A stretch of DNA of 64,000 bases from Alphaproteobacteria bacterium. Its GTDB lineage: Bacteria; Pseudomonadota; Alphaproteobacteria; Rhodobacterales; Rhodobacteraceae. Of the stretch, positions 27,172-35,380 are shown in pieces. The DNA is taken from positions 1 through 64,000 of the forward strand of contig JAUIFH010000007.1 in NCBI GenBank assembly GCA_030429495.1, in the 5' to 3' direction. A model generated the notes under the pieces. The model was not told where the DNA came from. It ran no database searches and was given only the letters and a program-made list of their open reading frames with translations. The position numbers and the translations under genes are program-made. Each line of letters opens with the position of its first letter. Position 1 is the first letter of the stretch.

Positions 27172-28161
27172 ATGACCCTCATGAAGACATTCCTCGGCGC
27201 GGCCGCGACGCTGGCGCTTTCCGCCGGCATCGCCGCAGCCGACCCCGCGATCATCTTCGACCTCGGCGGCAAGTTCGACAAGTCGTTCAACGAAGCCGCC
27301 TACAACGGCGCAGAGCGCTGGAAGGCCGAAACCGGCGGCACCTACAAGGAGCTTGAGATGCAGTCCGAAGCGCAGCGCGAACAGGCGTTGCGGCGGCTTG
27401 CCGAGTCGGGCGCAAACCCTGTCGTGATGACCGGATTCGCCTTCGGTGACGTACTGAACACGGTCGCACCGGACTTCCCCGACACGACATTCGCGATCAT
27501 CGACATGGTCGTCGACCAGCCGAACGTCCGGTCCGTGGTCTTTTCCGAGGAACAGGGCTCCTACCTTGTCGGCATGATGGCGGCGATGGCGTCGAAATCC
27601 GGCACGGTGGGCTTCATCGGCGGCATGGACGTGCCGCTGATCCGCAAGTTCGCCTGCGGCTATGTCCAGGGCGTGAAGGCGGTCAACCCGGACGCTACCG
27701 TGATCCAGAACATGACCGGATCAACCCCCGCTGCCTGGAATGACCCGGTCAAGGGCGGCGAGATCGCCAAGGCGCAGAAGGCGCAGGGCGCAGATGTCAT
27801 CTATGCCGCTGCCGGCGGGACCGGGATCGGCGTGCTGCAGGCCGCGGCCGACGAGGGCATTCTGTCGATCGGCGTCGACTCCAACCAGAACCATCTGCAT
27901 CCGGGTCAGGTCCTGACCTCGATGCTCAAGCGCGTGGACAACGCGGTCTATGAGGCGTTCACCTCGGGCGCCGAAATGGAGAAGGGCATCGCCCTCATGG
28001 ATCTCGCGTCCGGCGGCGTGGGATACGCGCTTGACGACAACAACGCGACCCTTGTCACCGACGAGATGAAGGCCGCCGTGGACGACGCCGCGGCGAAGAT
28101 CGCCTCGGGCGAGATTCAGGTGCACGACTTCATGTCCGACGACAGCTGCCCCGTGAACTGA
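27172..28161 (+). CDS. BMP/PnrA-family ABC transporter substrate-binding protein
   Basis: A 329-residue periplasmic binding protein with a signal peptide (MTLMKTFLGAAATLALSAG, cut near AAA) and the BMP-family landmarks IIFDLGGKFDKSFNEAAYNG, EEQGSYLVGMMAAMAS and GFIGGMDVPLIRKFACGY. Characterised relatives bind purine nucleosides. It lacks a lipobox, so it is a free periplasmic protein. GGGAG lies six bases before the ATG at 27172. It is the first gene of the importer operon. Confidence 0.92.
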   Translation: MTLMKTFLGAAATLALSAGIAAADPAIIFDLGGKFDKSFNEAAYNGAERWKAETGGTYKELEMQSEAQREQALRRLAESGANPVVMTGFAFGDVLNTVAPDFPDTTFAIIDMVVDQPNVRSVVFSEEQGSYLVGMMAAMASKSGTVGFIGGMDVPLIRKFACGYVQGVKAVNPDATVIQNMTGSTPAAWNDPVKGGEIAKAQKAQGADVIYAAAGGTGIGVLQAAADEGILSIGVDSNQNHLHPGQVLTSMLKRVDNAVYEAFTSGAEMEKGIALMDLASGGVGYALDDNNATLVTDEMKAAVDDAAAKIASGEIQVHDFMSDDSCPVN

Positions 28162-28169
28162 GCGGCACG

Positions 28170-29747
28170 ATGGCAGCGGGCAAGACAGAGGAGCGGCAGG
28201 AAACTGCCGCTCCGGCCATCGAGCTTCGCGGGATATCGAAGGCCTTCGGGCCAGTTCAGGCCAACAAGGATATCTCGATCCGCGTTGCCAAGGGCACGAT
28301 CCACGGCATCATCGGCGAGAACGGCGCGGGCAAGTCCACGCTGATGTCGATCCTCTACGGCTTCTACAAGGCCGATAGCGGTGAGATCCTGATCAACGGC
28401 GCGCCGACCGCCATCCCCGACAGCCAGGCCGCGATCCGTGCCGGCATCGGCATGGTGTTCCAGCATTTCAAGCTGGTGCAGAATTTCACTGTCCTTGAGA
28501 ACGTCATCCTCGGCGCCGAGGACGGCGCATTGCTGCGCCCTTCGCTCGCAAAGGCGCGGCGCGTGCTCGGCGAGCTGGCCGAGGAATACGAGCTTGACGT
28601 CGATCCCGACGAGGTGATCGAGGAACTCAATGTCGGCCACCAGCAGCGGGTGGAGATCCTCAAGGCGCTCTACCGGCATGCCGACATCCTGATCCTCGAC
28701 GAACCGACCGGCGTTCTGACGCCCGCCGAGGCCGATCACCTGTTCCGGATTCTTCGCAATCTGAAGGAACAGGGCAAGACGATCATCCTGATCACCCACA
28801 AGCTGCGCGAGATCATGGAGATCACCGATACGGTCAGCGTGATGCGCCGGGGCGAGATGACGGCCACGGTCAAGACCGCCGAAACCAGCCCCGAGCAACT
28901 TGCCGAACTGATGGTCGGGCGCAAGGTCCTGCTTGATGTCGCCAAGGAACCGGCCAAACCCGGCAAGACCGTGCTGGAGGTGGAGAACCTTCGCGTCGTC
29001 GACGAAGACAAGGTGGAGCGGCTCAAGGGTATTTCCCTGACCATCCGCGCAGGCGAAATCCTCGGCATCGCCGGTGTCGCCGGCAACGGCCAGTCGGAGC
29101 TTCTGGAGGTCTTGGGCGGCATAGCGCGCGGCACCGGCCATGTGCGGCTGAACGGTGAGGAGCTTGACCTGTCAGGCCTGCATTCCGATGGCCAGTCACG
29201 CCGCGCAAAAGGGATCGCCCACGTGCCGGAGGACCGCCAGCACCTTGGCATGATCATGGATTTCTCCGCCTGGGAAAACACCGCCTTCGGCTACCACCAC
29301 GACCCCGCCTATCAGAAGGGCCGCTGGCTGATGGACAACGGCGCGATCCTTGAGGACACCAAGGGCAAGATGGAACGCTTCGACGTCCGCCCGCCGATCC
29401 CGACCCTTTCCGCCAAAAGCTTCTCCGGTGGCAACCAGCAGAAAATCATCCTCGCGCGCGAGATCGAGCGGAACCCCGACCTGCTGCTTGTCGGCCAGCC
29501 GACGCGGGGCGTCGATATCGGCGCGATCGAATTCATCCACAAGCGAATCGTGGAACTCAGGGACGCGGGCAAGGCGGTGCTGCTGGTTTCAGTCGAACTT
29601 GATGAGATCATGAGCCTGTCCGACCGCATCGCCGTCATGTTCGATGGTCAGATCATGGGCGAACGCCTGCCTGAAGAGACCAATGAGCGTGAGCTTGGCC
29701 TTCTCATGGCCGGGGTGACCAACAGCAAGACCGGGGAGGCCGCGTGA
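28170..29747 (+). CDS. ABC transporter ATP-binding protein, two-domain nucleoside/sugar type
   Basis: A 525-residue double ATPase. The first half has Walker A GENGAGKST and signature NVGHQQRVEI with Walker B ILILDEPTGVLTP; the second has a degenerate Walker A (GVAGNGQSE, lacking the lysine) and signature FSGGNQQKIILARE. This pairing of one normal and one degenerate site is typical of ribose/nucleoside importers such as NupO/YufO. It lies eight bases after the binding-protein gene and overlaps the first permease. Confidence 0.94.
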   Translation: MAAGKTEERQETAAPAIELRGISKAFGPVQANKDISIRVAKGTIHGIIGENGAGKSTLMSILYGFYKADSGEILINGAPTAIPDSQAAIRAGIGMVFQHFKLVQNFTVLENVILGAEDGALLRPSLAKARRVLGELAEEYELDVDPDEVIEELNVGHQQRVEILKALYRHADILILDEPTGVLTPAEADHLFRILRNLKEQGKTIILITHKLREIMEITDTVSVMRRGEMTATVKTAETSPEQLAELMVGRKVLLDVAKEPAKPGKTVLEVENLRVVDEDKVERLKGISLTIRAGEILGIAGVAGNGQSELLEVLGGIARGTGHVRLNGEELDLSGLHSDGQSRRAKGIAHVPEDRQHLGMIMDFSAWENTAFGYHHDPAYQKGRWLMDNGAILEDTKGKMERFDVRPPIPTLSAKSFSGGNQQKIILAREIERNPDLLLVGQPTRGVDIGAIEFIHKRIVELRDAGKAVLLVSVELDEIMSLSDRIAVMFDGQIMGERLPEETNERELGLLMAGVTNSKTGEAA

Positions 29748-30838
29748 TGACAAGACTTCCACGCTGGGCCGATCTGGTCCTCGTCCCGCTCATCAGCCTG
29801 CTTCTGGCCGGCATCATCTCGGCGCTCGTCATCCTTGCCATCGGGCAGAGCCCGACAGAGGCTTTGCGAACGATGGTGCAGGGCGCGCTCGGATCGGCCT
29901 ATGGCTGGGGCTACACGCTTTATTATGCCACCAGCTTCATGTTCACCGGCCTTGCGGTGACGGTCGCCTTTCACGCCTCGCTCTTCAATATCGGCGGCGA
30001 GGGGCAGGCGCAGCTTGGCGGGCTTGGCGTGGCATTGATCTGCCTTGCGCTGCCCTGGCCGCACTGGACGCTCGCCCTGCCCGCCGCGATGATCGGCGCG
30101 GCCTTGTTCGGGGCGGCATGGGCCGCGATCCCGGCCTATCTTCAGGCCAAGCGCGGCAGCCATGTCGTGATCACCACGATCATGTTCAACTACATTGCCG
30201 CGGCGCTGATTATCTACATGCTGGTCAGCGTCCTTCGCCCCGCCGGCCAGATGGATCCTGCGACGGCAAGGTTCCCCGAGGGGACCAACCTGCCGACACT
30301 TCACGAGATTCCGGGCCTGAGCCTTATCTTCACCAAGCAGGTTCCGGCCAATGTGACGCTTCTGATCGCGCTTGTCGCGTGTTGGTTGGTCTGGCTCCTG
30401 CTCTGGCGCACAAGGCTCGGCTACGAGATCCGCGCCTTCGGAAAATCAGAAAAGGCCGCGCTTTACGCCGGCATCTCCCCCGTCAGGGTGACGATGATCG
30501 CAATGCTGATCTCCGGCGCGCTGGCGGGCCTCATGTCGATCAACAACGTGATGGGCGAAAGCGAACGCCTGTTGCAGAACTCGACGGAAGGCGCAGGCTT
30601 CATCGGCATCGCCGTCGCGCTGATGGGCCGCAACCATCCGTTCGGCGTATTCCTTGCGGCGATCCTCTTCGGCTTCCTCTTTCAGGGCGGCGCGGAACTC
30701 GGCCTCTGGACCTCGATCCCGATCGAGCTTCGGACCGTCGTGCAGGGCCTCGTGATCCTTTTCACCGGCGCGCTCGACCACATGGTCAGAATGTTCCTCG
30801 GGCTATTCTTCGCCCCGCGCCGGACACAGGTGGCGTGA
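29747..30838 (+). CDS. ABC transporter permease (nucleoside type), first subunit
   Basis: A 363-residue membrane protein with about nine to ten helices, and the branched-chain/nucleoside permease motif LFNIGGEGQAQLGGLG near residue 82 and NHPFGVFLAAILFGFLFQGG near 300. The ATG at 29747 shares a base with the ATPase stop (TGATG) and has GGGGAGG seven bases upstream. It should pair with the permease at 31468, from which it is separated by the LysE gene. Confidence 0.93.
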   Translation: MTRLPRWADLVLVPLISLLLAGIISALVILAIGQSPTEALRTMVQGALGSAYGWGYTLYYATSFMFTGLAVTVAFHASLFNIGGEGQAQLGGLGVALICLALPWPHWTLALPAAMIGAALFGAAWAAIPAYLQAKRGSHVVITTIMFNYIAAALIIYMLVSVLRPAGQMDPATARFPEGTNLPTLHEIPGLSLIFTKQVPANVTLLIALVACWLVWLLLWRTRLGYEIRAFGKSEKAALYAGISPVRVTMIAMLISGALAGLMSINNVMGESERLLQNSTEGAGFIGIAVALMGRNHPFGVFLAAILFGFLFQGGAELGLWTSIPIELRTVVQGLVILFTGALDHMVRMFLGLFFAPRRTQVA

Positions 30839-31464
30839 TGGAAAGCTATCTTCCCCAGCTCCTGCTCGCGTGGTCGATCCAGATCGTCGGTATCGCCACG
30901 CCGGGGCCGGGCGTCGCGCTCATCCTGTCCGTCGCGACGCGCCGGGGTCGGCTTCCCGCCTTCACCACGGCGTTCGGGTTTTCGCTTGCCTCGATCGTTT
31001 TGTCGCTGGCTACCGTGGTGGGACTGGCCGCAGTCTTCGCGCAGATGGCCGAGTTGATGACCGTGGTCCGCCTCGTCGGCGCCGGCTATCTGCTCTGGCT
31101 CGCCTACAAGTCCTTCATGCGCGCGGCGCATCCGGCCGATTTGGTCGTCGCCACACCTGTTGAGGGCCGGCTTTGGAGCCTCGGCGTGACGGCCTTTCTT
31201 CTGCAACTGTCGAACCCCAAGGCGATCCTCTTCTGGCTGGCGATCGCAAGCGTGGGTGGTGTCGGCAACGCCCCCCTGCCGATCGTCGCGCTATTCGTCT
31301 TCGGCGCCTTCGTGAATTCGTTCCTCGGCCACTTGGCATGGGCGTTCCTGCTGTCGTCGGGCCCGTTCCGGCAGCTTTATCTGCGCGCCCGACGCGGCGT
31401 CGAGGCGGCGCTTGGCGGCTTCTTCGCCTTCGCCGCCTACAAGCTTGCGACGACGGAGGCCTGA
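30838..31464 (+). CDS. LysE-family exporter inside the ABC operon
   Basis: A 208-residue membrane protein with six predicted helices and the LysE/RhtB signatures ATPGPGVALILSVATRRGR near residue 20 and QLSNPKAILFWLAIAS near 120. The family exports amino acids or related small metabolites. Its ATG overlaps the upstream permease stop (TGATG), and its stop is three bases from the second permease, so it is translated as part of the importer operon. An exporter between two importer subunits is unusual; the substrate may be a by-product of the imported compound. Confidence 0.92.
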   Translation: MESYLPQLLLAWSIQIVGIATPGPGVALILSVATRRGRLPAFTTAFGFSLASIVLSLATVVGLAAVFAQMAELMTVVRLVGAGYLLWLAYKSFMRAAHPADLVVATPVEGRLWSLGVTAFLLQLSNPKAILFWLAIASVGGVGNAPLPIVALFVFGAFVNSFLGHLAWAFLLSSGPFRQLYLRARRGVEAALGGFFAFAAYKLATTEA

Positions 31465-31467
31465 GCG

Positions 31468-32436
31468 ATGGATTATGCAACCCTCATCCAGATCCTCGAC
31501 TCCACGATGCGGCTCGCGACGCCGCTGCTTCTGGCCTGCCTTGCCGGGCTTTACTCCGAACGGTCGGGGATTTTCGACATCGGGCTTGAGGGCAAGATGC
31601 TCATGGCCGCGATGTGCACCGGGGCGGTCGCGGCGCTGACCGGATCCGTATGGATCGGTCTGCTGGCCGGCATCGCCGGGTCGATCCTGTTCGCCATAGT
31701 CCACGGGGTCGCCTCGATCACCTTCCGTGGCAACCAGCTTATCTCGGGCGTGGCGCTCAACTTCGTGGCCTCGGGGATCACCGTTCTCATTGCCCAGTCG
31801 CTTTTCCGGCAAGGCGGGCGGACCCCGCCCCTCTCCGGTCCCGCCCGCTTCAACCCGATCGAGCTGCCCTTTGCCGAGGCGCTGTCGGGAGTGCCGATCC
31901 TCGGCCCGTTCTACGCCGAGGTCGTCTCCGGCCACGGCGCGCTGGTCTATATCGCGCTCCTCTGCGTGCCGCTGACATGGTGGGTTCTCTTCCGCACCCG
32001 TTTCGGCCTTCGACTGCGCGCCGTGGGCGAGAACCCCGCCTCTGTCGACACGGCCGGCATCTCGGTCGTCAGGCTACGCTACACGGCAGTCATCATCACC
32101 GGGGTTCTCTGCGGTCTGGCGGGGGCCTATATGGCGGCCGGTCTCCAGACCGGCTTCGGCAAGGAGATGACGGCGGGGCGCGGCTACATCGCGCTTGCCG
32201 CGCTTATCTTCGCCAAGTGGCGGCCGTGGTATGCGCTGATGGCGACGCTTCTCTTCGGTTTCTTCCAGGCGCTCGCGCTGCGGCCGGACGTGATCAAGAA
32301 CACGATCGGCTTCGACGTGCCCGTGCCGGCCCTCGACGCGCTGCCCTACATCCTGACCGTTGTCGTGCTTGCCGGCTTTGTCGGACGCGCCATCCCGCCG
32401 CGTGCTGGCGGCGAGCCCTATGTCAAGGAACGCTGA
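31468..32436 (+). CDS. ABC transporter permease (nucleoside type), second subunit
   Basis: A 322-residue membrane protein with about nine helices. It carries the partner motif IFDIGLEGKMLMAAMC near residue 35 and GRGYIALAALIFAKWRPW near 235, as in NupQ/YufQ permeases. With the genes at 27172, 28170 and 29747 it completes a BMP-type importer. The last gene of the operon; 125 bases with no visible structure separate it from the next gene. Confidence 0.93.
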   Translation: MDYATLIQILDSTMRLATPLLLACLAGLYSERSGIFDIGLEGKMLMAAMCTGAVAALTGSVWIGLLAGIAGSILFAIVHGVASITFRGNQLISGVALNFVASGITVLIAQSLFRQGGRTPPLSGPARFNPIELPFAEALSGVPILGPFYAEVVSGHGALVYIALLCVPLTWWVLFRTRFGLRLRAVGENPASVDTAGISVVRLRYTAVIITGVLCGLAGAYMAAGLQTGFGKEMTAGRGYIALAALIFAKWRPWYALMATLLFGFFQALALRPDVIKNTIGFDVPVPALDALPYILTVVVLAGFVGRAIPPRAGGEPYVKER

Positions 32437-32561
32437 CGCGGCGCGCTGGACTTAACTGCGCATCCGAACTGGTTCGATCGACCTGCATCCGGCGGTTTGA
32501 CTCCGCCCCCGCATAGGGGCATGACTGGAAACGGGTTTTCGCCGTCCGGTGGGACATTCCG

Positions 32562-33482
32562 ATGCAAATTTACCTGCCTATAGCCGAGGTGTCGGTAAAC
32601 GCGTTCCTGCTGTTCGGGCTGGGCGGGATCGTCGGGATGTTGTCGGGCATGTTCGGTGTCGGCGGCGGCTTTCTCATGACGCCCCTGCTGTTCTTCATCG
32701 GAATCCCGCCGGCGGTCGCCGTCGCGACCGAAGCGAACCAGATCGTCGCATCATCCTTCTCCGGCGTGCTCGCCCATCTCAAGCGCAAGACGGTCGACCT
32801 CCGCATGGGGACGGTGCTCCTGATCGGCGGCCTGATCGGGGCTGCCTTCGGCGTGCAACTGTTCAACTTCCTGAAAAGCCTCGGCCAGGTCGATCTGCTG
32901 GTAAAGCTCTGCTACGTCGTGTTTCTCGGGATCATCGGCGGCTTGATGTTCATCGAAAGCCTGCGGGCGATCCGGCGCGCGAAACAGCCCGGCGCACGGC
33001 CGCTCCGGCGCAAGCACAACTGGGTCCATGCCCTGCCCTTCAAGATGAAGTTCCGCACCTCGGGGCTTTACATCTCGGTCATCCCGCCGATGCTGGTCGG
33101 CGTGCTCGTCGGCATCCTCGCCGCCATCATGGGCGTCGGCGGCGGCTTCATCATGGTGCCGGCGATGATCTATCTGCTCGGCATGCCGACCAAGGTCGTC
33201 GTCGGCACGTCGCTGTTCCAGATCATCTTCGTCACCGGCTTCACGACGCTCCTGCACGCCACGACGAACTTCACAGTGGATCTGCCACTTGCCGTTCTGC
33301 TGCTGGTCGGCGGCGTCATCGGCGCGCAGTTCGGTGCGATGATCGGCACAAGGCTCAAGGCTGAACAGCTGCGCATCCTTCTCGCGATCATGGTGCTCGC
33401 GGTCTGCTCCAAGCTCGCGCTCGACCTGCTCCTGACGCCGACCGAATTCTACACGATCGGCGCGGTGGAGGGCCACGGCTGA
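32562..33482 (+). CDS. TauE/SafE-family sulfite/anion exporter
   Basis: A 306-residue membrane protein with about eight to nine helices and the duplicated family motif: GMLSGMFGVGGGFLMTPLL near residue 24 and GILAAIMGVGGGFIMVPAM near 190. Members export sulfite, sulfoacetate or similar organic anions. Its stop codon overlaps the ATG of the TIGR02186 gene (TGATG), so the two are coupled. No taurine or sulfonate genes are close, so the substrate is open. Confidence 0.9.
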   Translation: MQIYLPIAEVSVNAFLLFGLGGIVGMLSGMFGVGGGFLMTPLLFFIGIPPAVAVATEANQIVASSFSGVLAHLKRKTVDLRMGTVLLIGGLIGAAFGVQLFNFLKSLGQVDLLVKLCYVVFLGIIGGLMFIESLRAIRRAKQPGARPLRRKHNWVHALPFKMKFRTSGLYISVIPPMLVGVLVGILAAIMGVGGGFIMVPAMIYLLGMPTKVVVGTSLFQIIFVTGFTTLLHATTNFTVDLPLAVLLLVGGVIGAQFGAMIGTRLKAEQLRILLAIMVLAVCSKLALDLLLTPTEFYTIGAVEGHG

Positions 33483-34237
33483 TGCTGCGACTGGTGCTCA
33501 TCCTCGCGTTTCTTGCGGTCCCGGCCGCGGCAGAGCAGGTCGTCGCAGGCCTTAGTCAGAACCGCATCGCGATCACCGCGAATTTCGATGGCTCCGAACT
33601 GCTGATCTTCGGCGCGATCAAGCGGGAGGAACCGATCCCGCAGGACACCCCGCTTGGCGTGATTGTCGCGGTCGCGGGGCCGTCGAAGCCGCTTGTGGTG
33701 CGCCGGAAGGAACGGCGCTTCGGCATCTGGATCAACACCGACGCGGTGGAGATCGACCTGGCTCCAAGCTTCTACGCGGTCGCCACGTCCGGCCCGATGA
33801 ACGAGGTGGTCAAGGATATCGAGGATCTGCGCCACAAGATATCCATTCCCCGCGCGATCCGTTCCGTCGGGGCGCCGATGCATATCCAGGATGCTCCAGC
33901 CTTCACCGACGCAGTCATCCGCATCCGGTCGAACAACGGCCTCTACACGCTTCTGGAGGGCGCGGTGGAGATATCGGAAGAGACGCTCTTCAAAACCTCG
34001 ATCGCGCTTCCGGCCAACCTGACCGCGGGGGGCTACAAGACGCGGATATTCCTGACCCGCGGTGGTCGTGTCGTCGACGAGTTCGAGACAGAAATCCCAG
34101 TGCAGAAGGTTGGCCTTGAGCGCTTTCTTTACAACCTCGCCCACGAGCGGCCACTGATCTACGGCATCCTGTCGATCGTGATCGCCATCGCAGCCGGCTG
34201 GGGCGCGTCCGCCGCCTTCCGGTACTTCAAGGGCTGA
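33482..34237 (+). CDS. TIGR02186 (alph_Pro_TM) periplasmic-facing membrane protein
   Basis: A 251-residue protein with a signal peptide (LVLILAFLAVPAAAE), a large extracytoplasmic beta-rich domain and one C-terminal membrane helix near residues 222-243, ending in a short basic tail. The signature VVAGLSQNRIAITANFDGS and the TauE/SafE partner gene match the alphaproteobacterial family TIGR02186, whose function is unknown. A role as accessory subunit of the exporter is inferred from coupling. Confidence 0.85.
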   Translation: MLRLVLILAFLAVPAAAEQVVAGLSQNRIAITANFDGSELLIFGAIKREEPIPQDTPLGVIVAVAGPSKPLVVRRKERRFGIWINTDAVEIDLAPSFYAVATSGPMNEVVKDIEDLRHKISIPRAIRSVGAPMHIQDAPAFTDAVIRIRSNNGLYTLLEGAVEISEETLFKTSIALPANLTAGGYKTRIFLTRGGRVVDEFETEIPVQKVGLERFLYNLAHERPLIYGILSIVIAIAAGWGASAAFRYFKG

Positions 34238-34240
34238 GGG

Positions 34241-34975
34241 TCAGCCGCGCCCGACGAAGGGCATGTTGGTCGCCATCACCGTAACCGACAGCATGTTCGA
34301 CGAAGCCGGCAGCGATGCCATCGTCAAAACCGTTTCGGCCACGTCCGACACCTCCATCATCGGCTCGGGCCGGACGGAGCCATCGGCCTGCGGCACACCC
34401 TTGGCGATCTTGGCGGCAAGCTCGGTATGCGCATTGCCGATGTCGATCTGGCCGCAAGCGATCCCGAAGGGCCGCCCGTCGAGGGCGAGGGTCTTCGTAA
34501 GCCCGGTGACTGCATGTTTCGTCGTCGTGTAGCAGACCGAGCCGGGCCGCGGCGCATGGGCGGAGATCGAGCCGTTGTTGATGATCCGGCCGCCCTGCGG
34601 CACCTGCGCCCGCATGTGGCGGAACGCGGCGCGGGCGGCGTGGAACATGCCGGTAAGGTTGACCGCCAGCATGTCGGTCCAGTCCGACAGCGGGATCTCG
34701 TCGATCAGCCCGCCGGGCCGCATGATCCCGGCATTGTTGAACAGAACGTCGATCCGCCCAAACCGATCTGCCGCCGCGTCGAACGCTGCATCGACCGCAC
34801 CGGCGTCGGAGACATCGCAAGCAAGGGCCAACGCCGCATCACCGGTCGCGATCTCATCAAGAAGCGCCTTGCGGCGCGCGATCATCGCGACATTCCAGCC
34901 GGCGGCCAAGAAGCGCTCGCTGACGGCCCGGCCGATACCGGCCGAAGCACCGGTGACGACGATCGTTCCGGCCAT
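34241..34975 (-). CDS. Short-chain dehydrogenase/reductase
   Basis: A 244-residue NAD(P)-dependent oxidoreductase with the Rossmann motif GASAGIG near residue 8, NNAG near 87, the catalytic Ser in NNGSISAH and the YxxxK pair in YTTTKHA near 158. It resembles the YdfG/serine-dehydrogenase-like SDR group but the substrate is unknown. It starts one base after the stop of the Lrp-like gene, so the two are probably one operon. It converges on the TIGR02186 gene. Confidence 0.88.
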   Translation of the reverse strand: MAGTIVVTGASAGIGRAVSERFLAAGWNVAMIARRKALLDEIATGDAALALACDVSDAGAVDAAFDAAADRFGRIDVLFNNAGIMRPGGLIDEIPLSDWTDMLAVNLTGMFHAARAAFRHMRAQVPQGGRIINNGSISAHAPRPGSVCYTTTKHAVTGLTKTLALDGRPFGIACGQIDIGNAHTELAAKIAKGVPQADGSVRPEPMMEVSDVAETVLTMASLPASSNMLSVTVMATNMPFVGRG

Positions 34976-34976
34976 G

Positions 34977-35213
34977 TCAGAACGCCCGGAAGGTGATGGT
35001 CGTCAAGGTCCGGCTGATCCCGTCTATGTCGAACAGTTTCTCGTTCAGCCAGTGACCCACATCCTCGTCTTCCGGGATATAGACCTTGGCCATGAGATCG
35101 TAATCGCCAGAGGTCGAGTAGAGTTCCGACACGACCTCGCGGTCATAGATTTCATCCGCGACATCATAGGTCCTGCCGGGGTGGCAGCGAAACTGGACGA
35201 AAACGCAGCGCAT
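34977..35213 (-). CDS. Stand-alone Lrp/AsnC ligand-binding (RAM) domain protein
   Basis: A 78-residue protein that consists only of the alpha/beta RAM sensor domain of Lrp/AsnC regulators (MRCVFVQFRCHPGRTY, TSGDYDLMAKVYIPEDEDV, ISRTLTTITF). The usual N-terminal helix-turn-helix is absent, and upstream DNA has none in frame. Such proteins bind amino acids or metal ions as oligomers or modulate full-length Lrp proteins. It precedes the SDR gene in the same operon. Confidence 0.88.
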   Translation of the reverse strand: MRCVFVQFRCHPGRTYDVADEIYDREVVSELYSTSGDYDLMAKVYIPEDEDVGHWLNEKLFDIDGISRTLTTITFRAF

Positions 35214-35242
35214 GGGTTTCTCCTGTCATTCGGCGCGAGAGT

Positions 35243-35333
35243 AAAGCGTTTCGGGTTTCGATTGAAACAGCAGCTGTCAGAATTCGAACGAAAAAGGTTC
35301 GAATTCTGATTCAACGCAAACCCGAAACGCTAT
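35243..35333. repeat. 91-bp palindromic intergenic element, copy 1
   Basis: Outer arms AGCGTTTCGGGTTT (35245-35258) and AAACCCGAAACGCT (35318-35331) are perfectly inverted, and so are inner arms CAGAATTCGAAC (35278-35289) and GTTCGAATTCTG (35297-35308) around a GAAAAAG loop. It aligns along its length with the element at 45741-45830. It is clearly richer in A+T than its surroundings. It lies between the 5' end of the Lrp-like gene and the 3' end of the helicase gene. It has the look of a non-autonomous palindromic repeat or MITE; no transposase is nearby. Confidence 0.8.
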
Positions 35334-35380
35334 CGTGGGTTCTTCACGCGACCGGAACCCGTCGCGCGACCCCGTATCCA

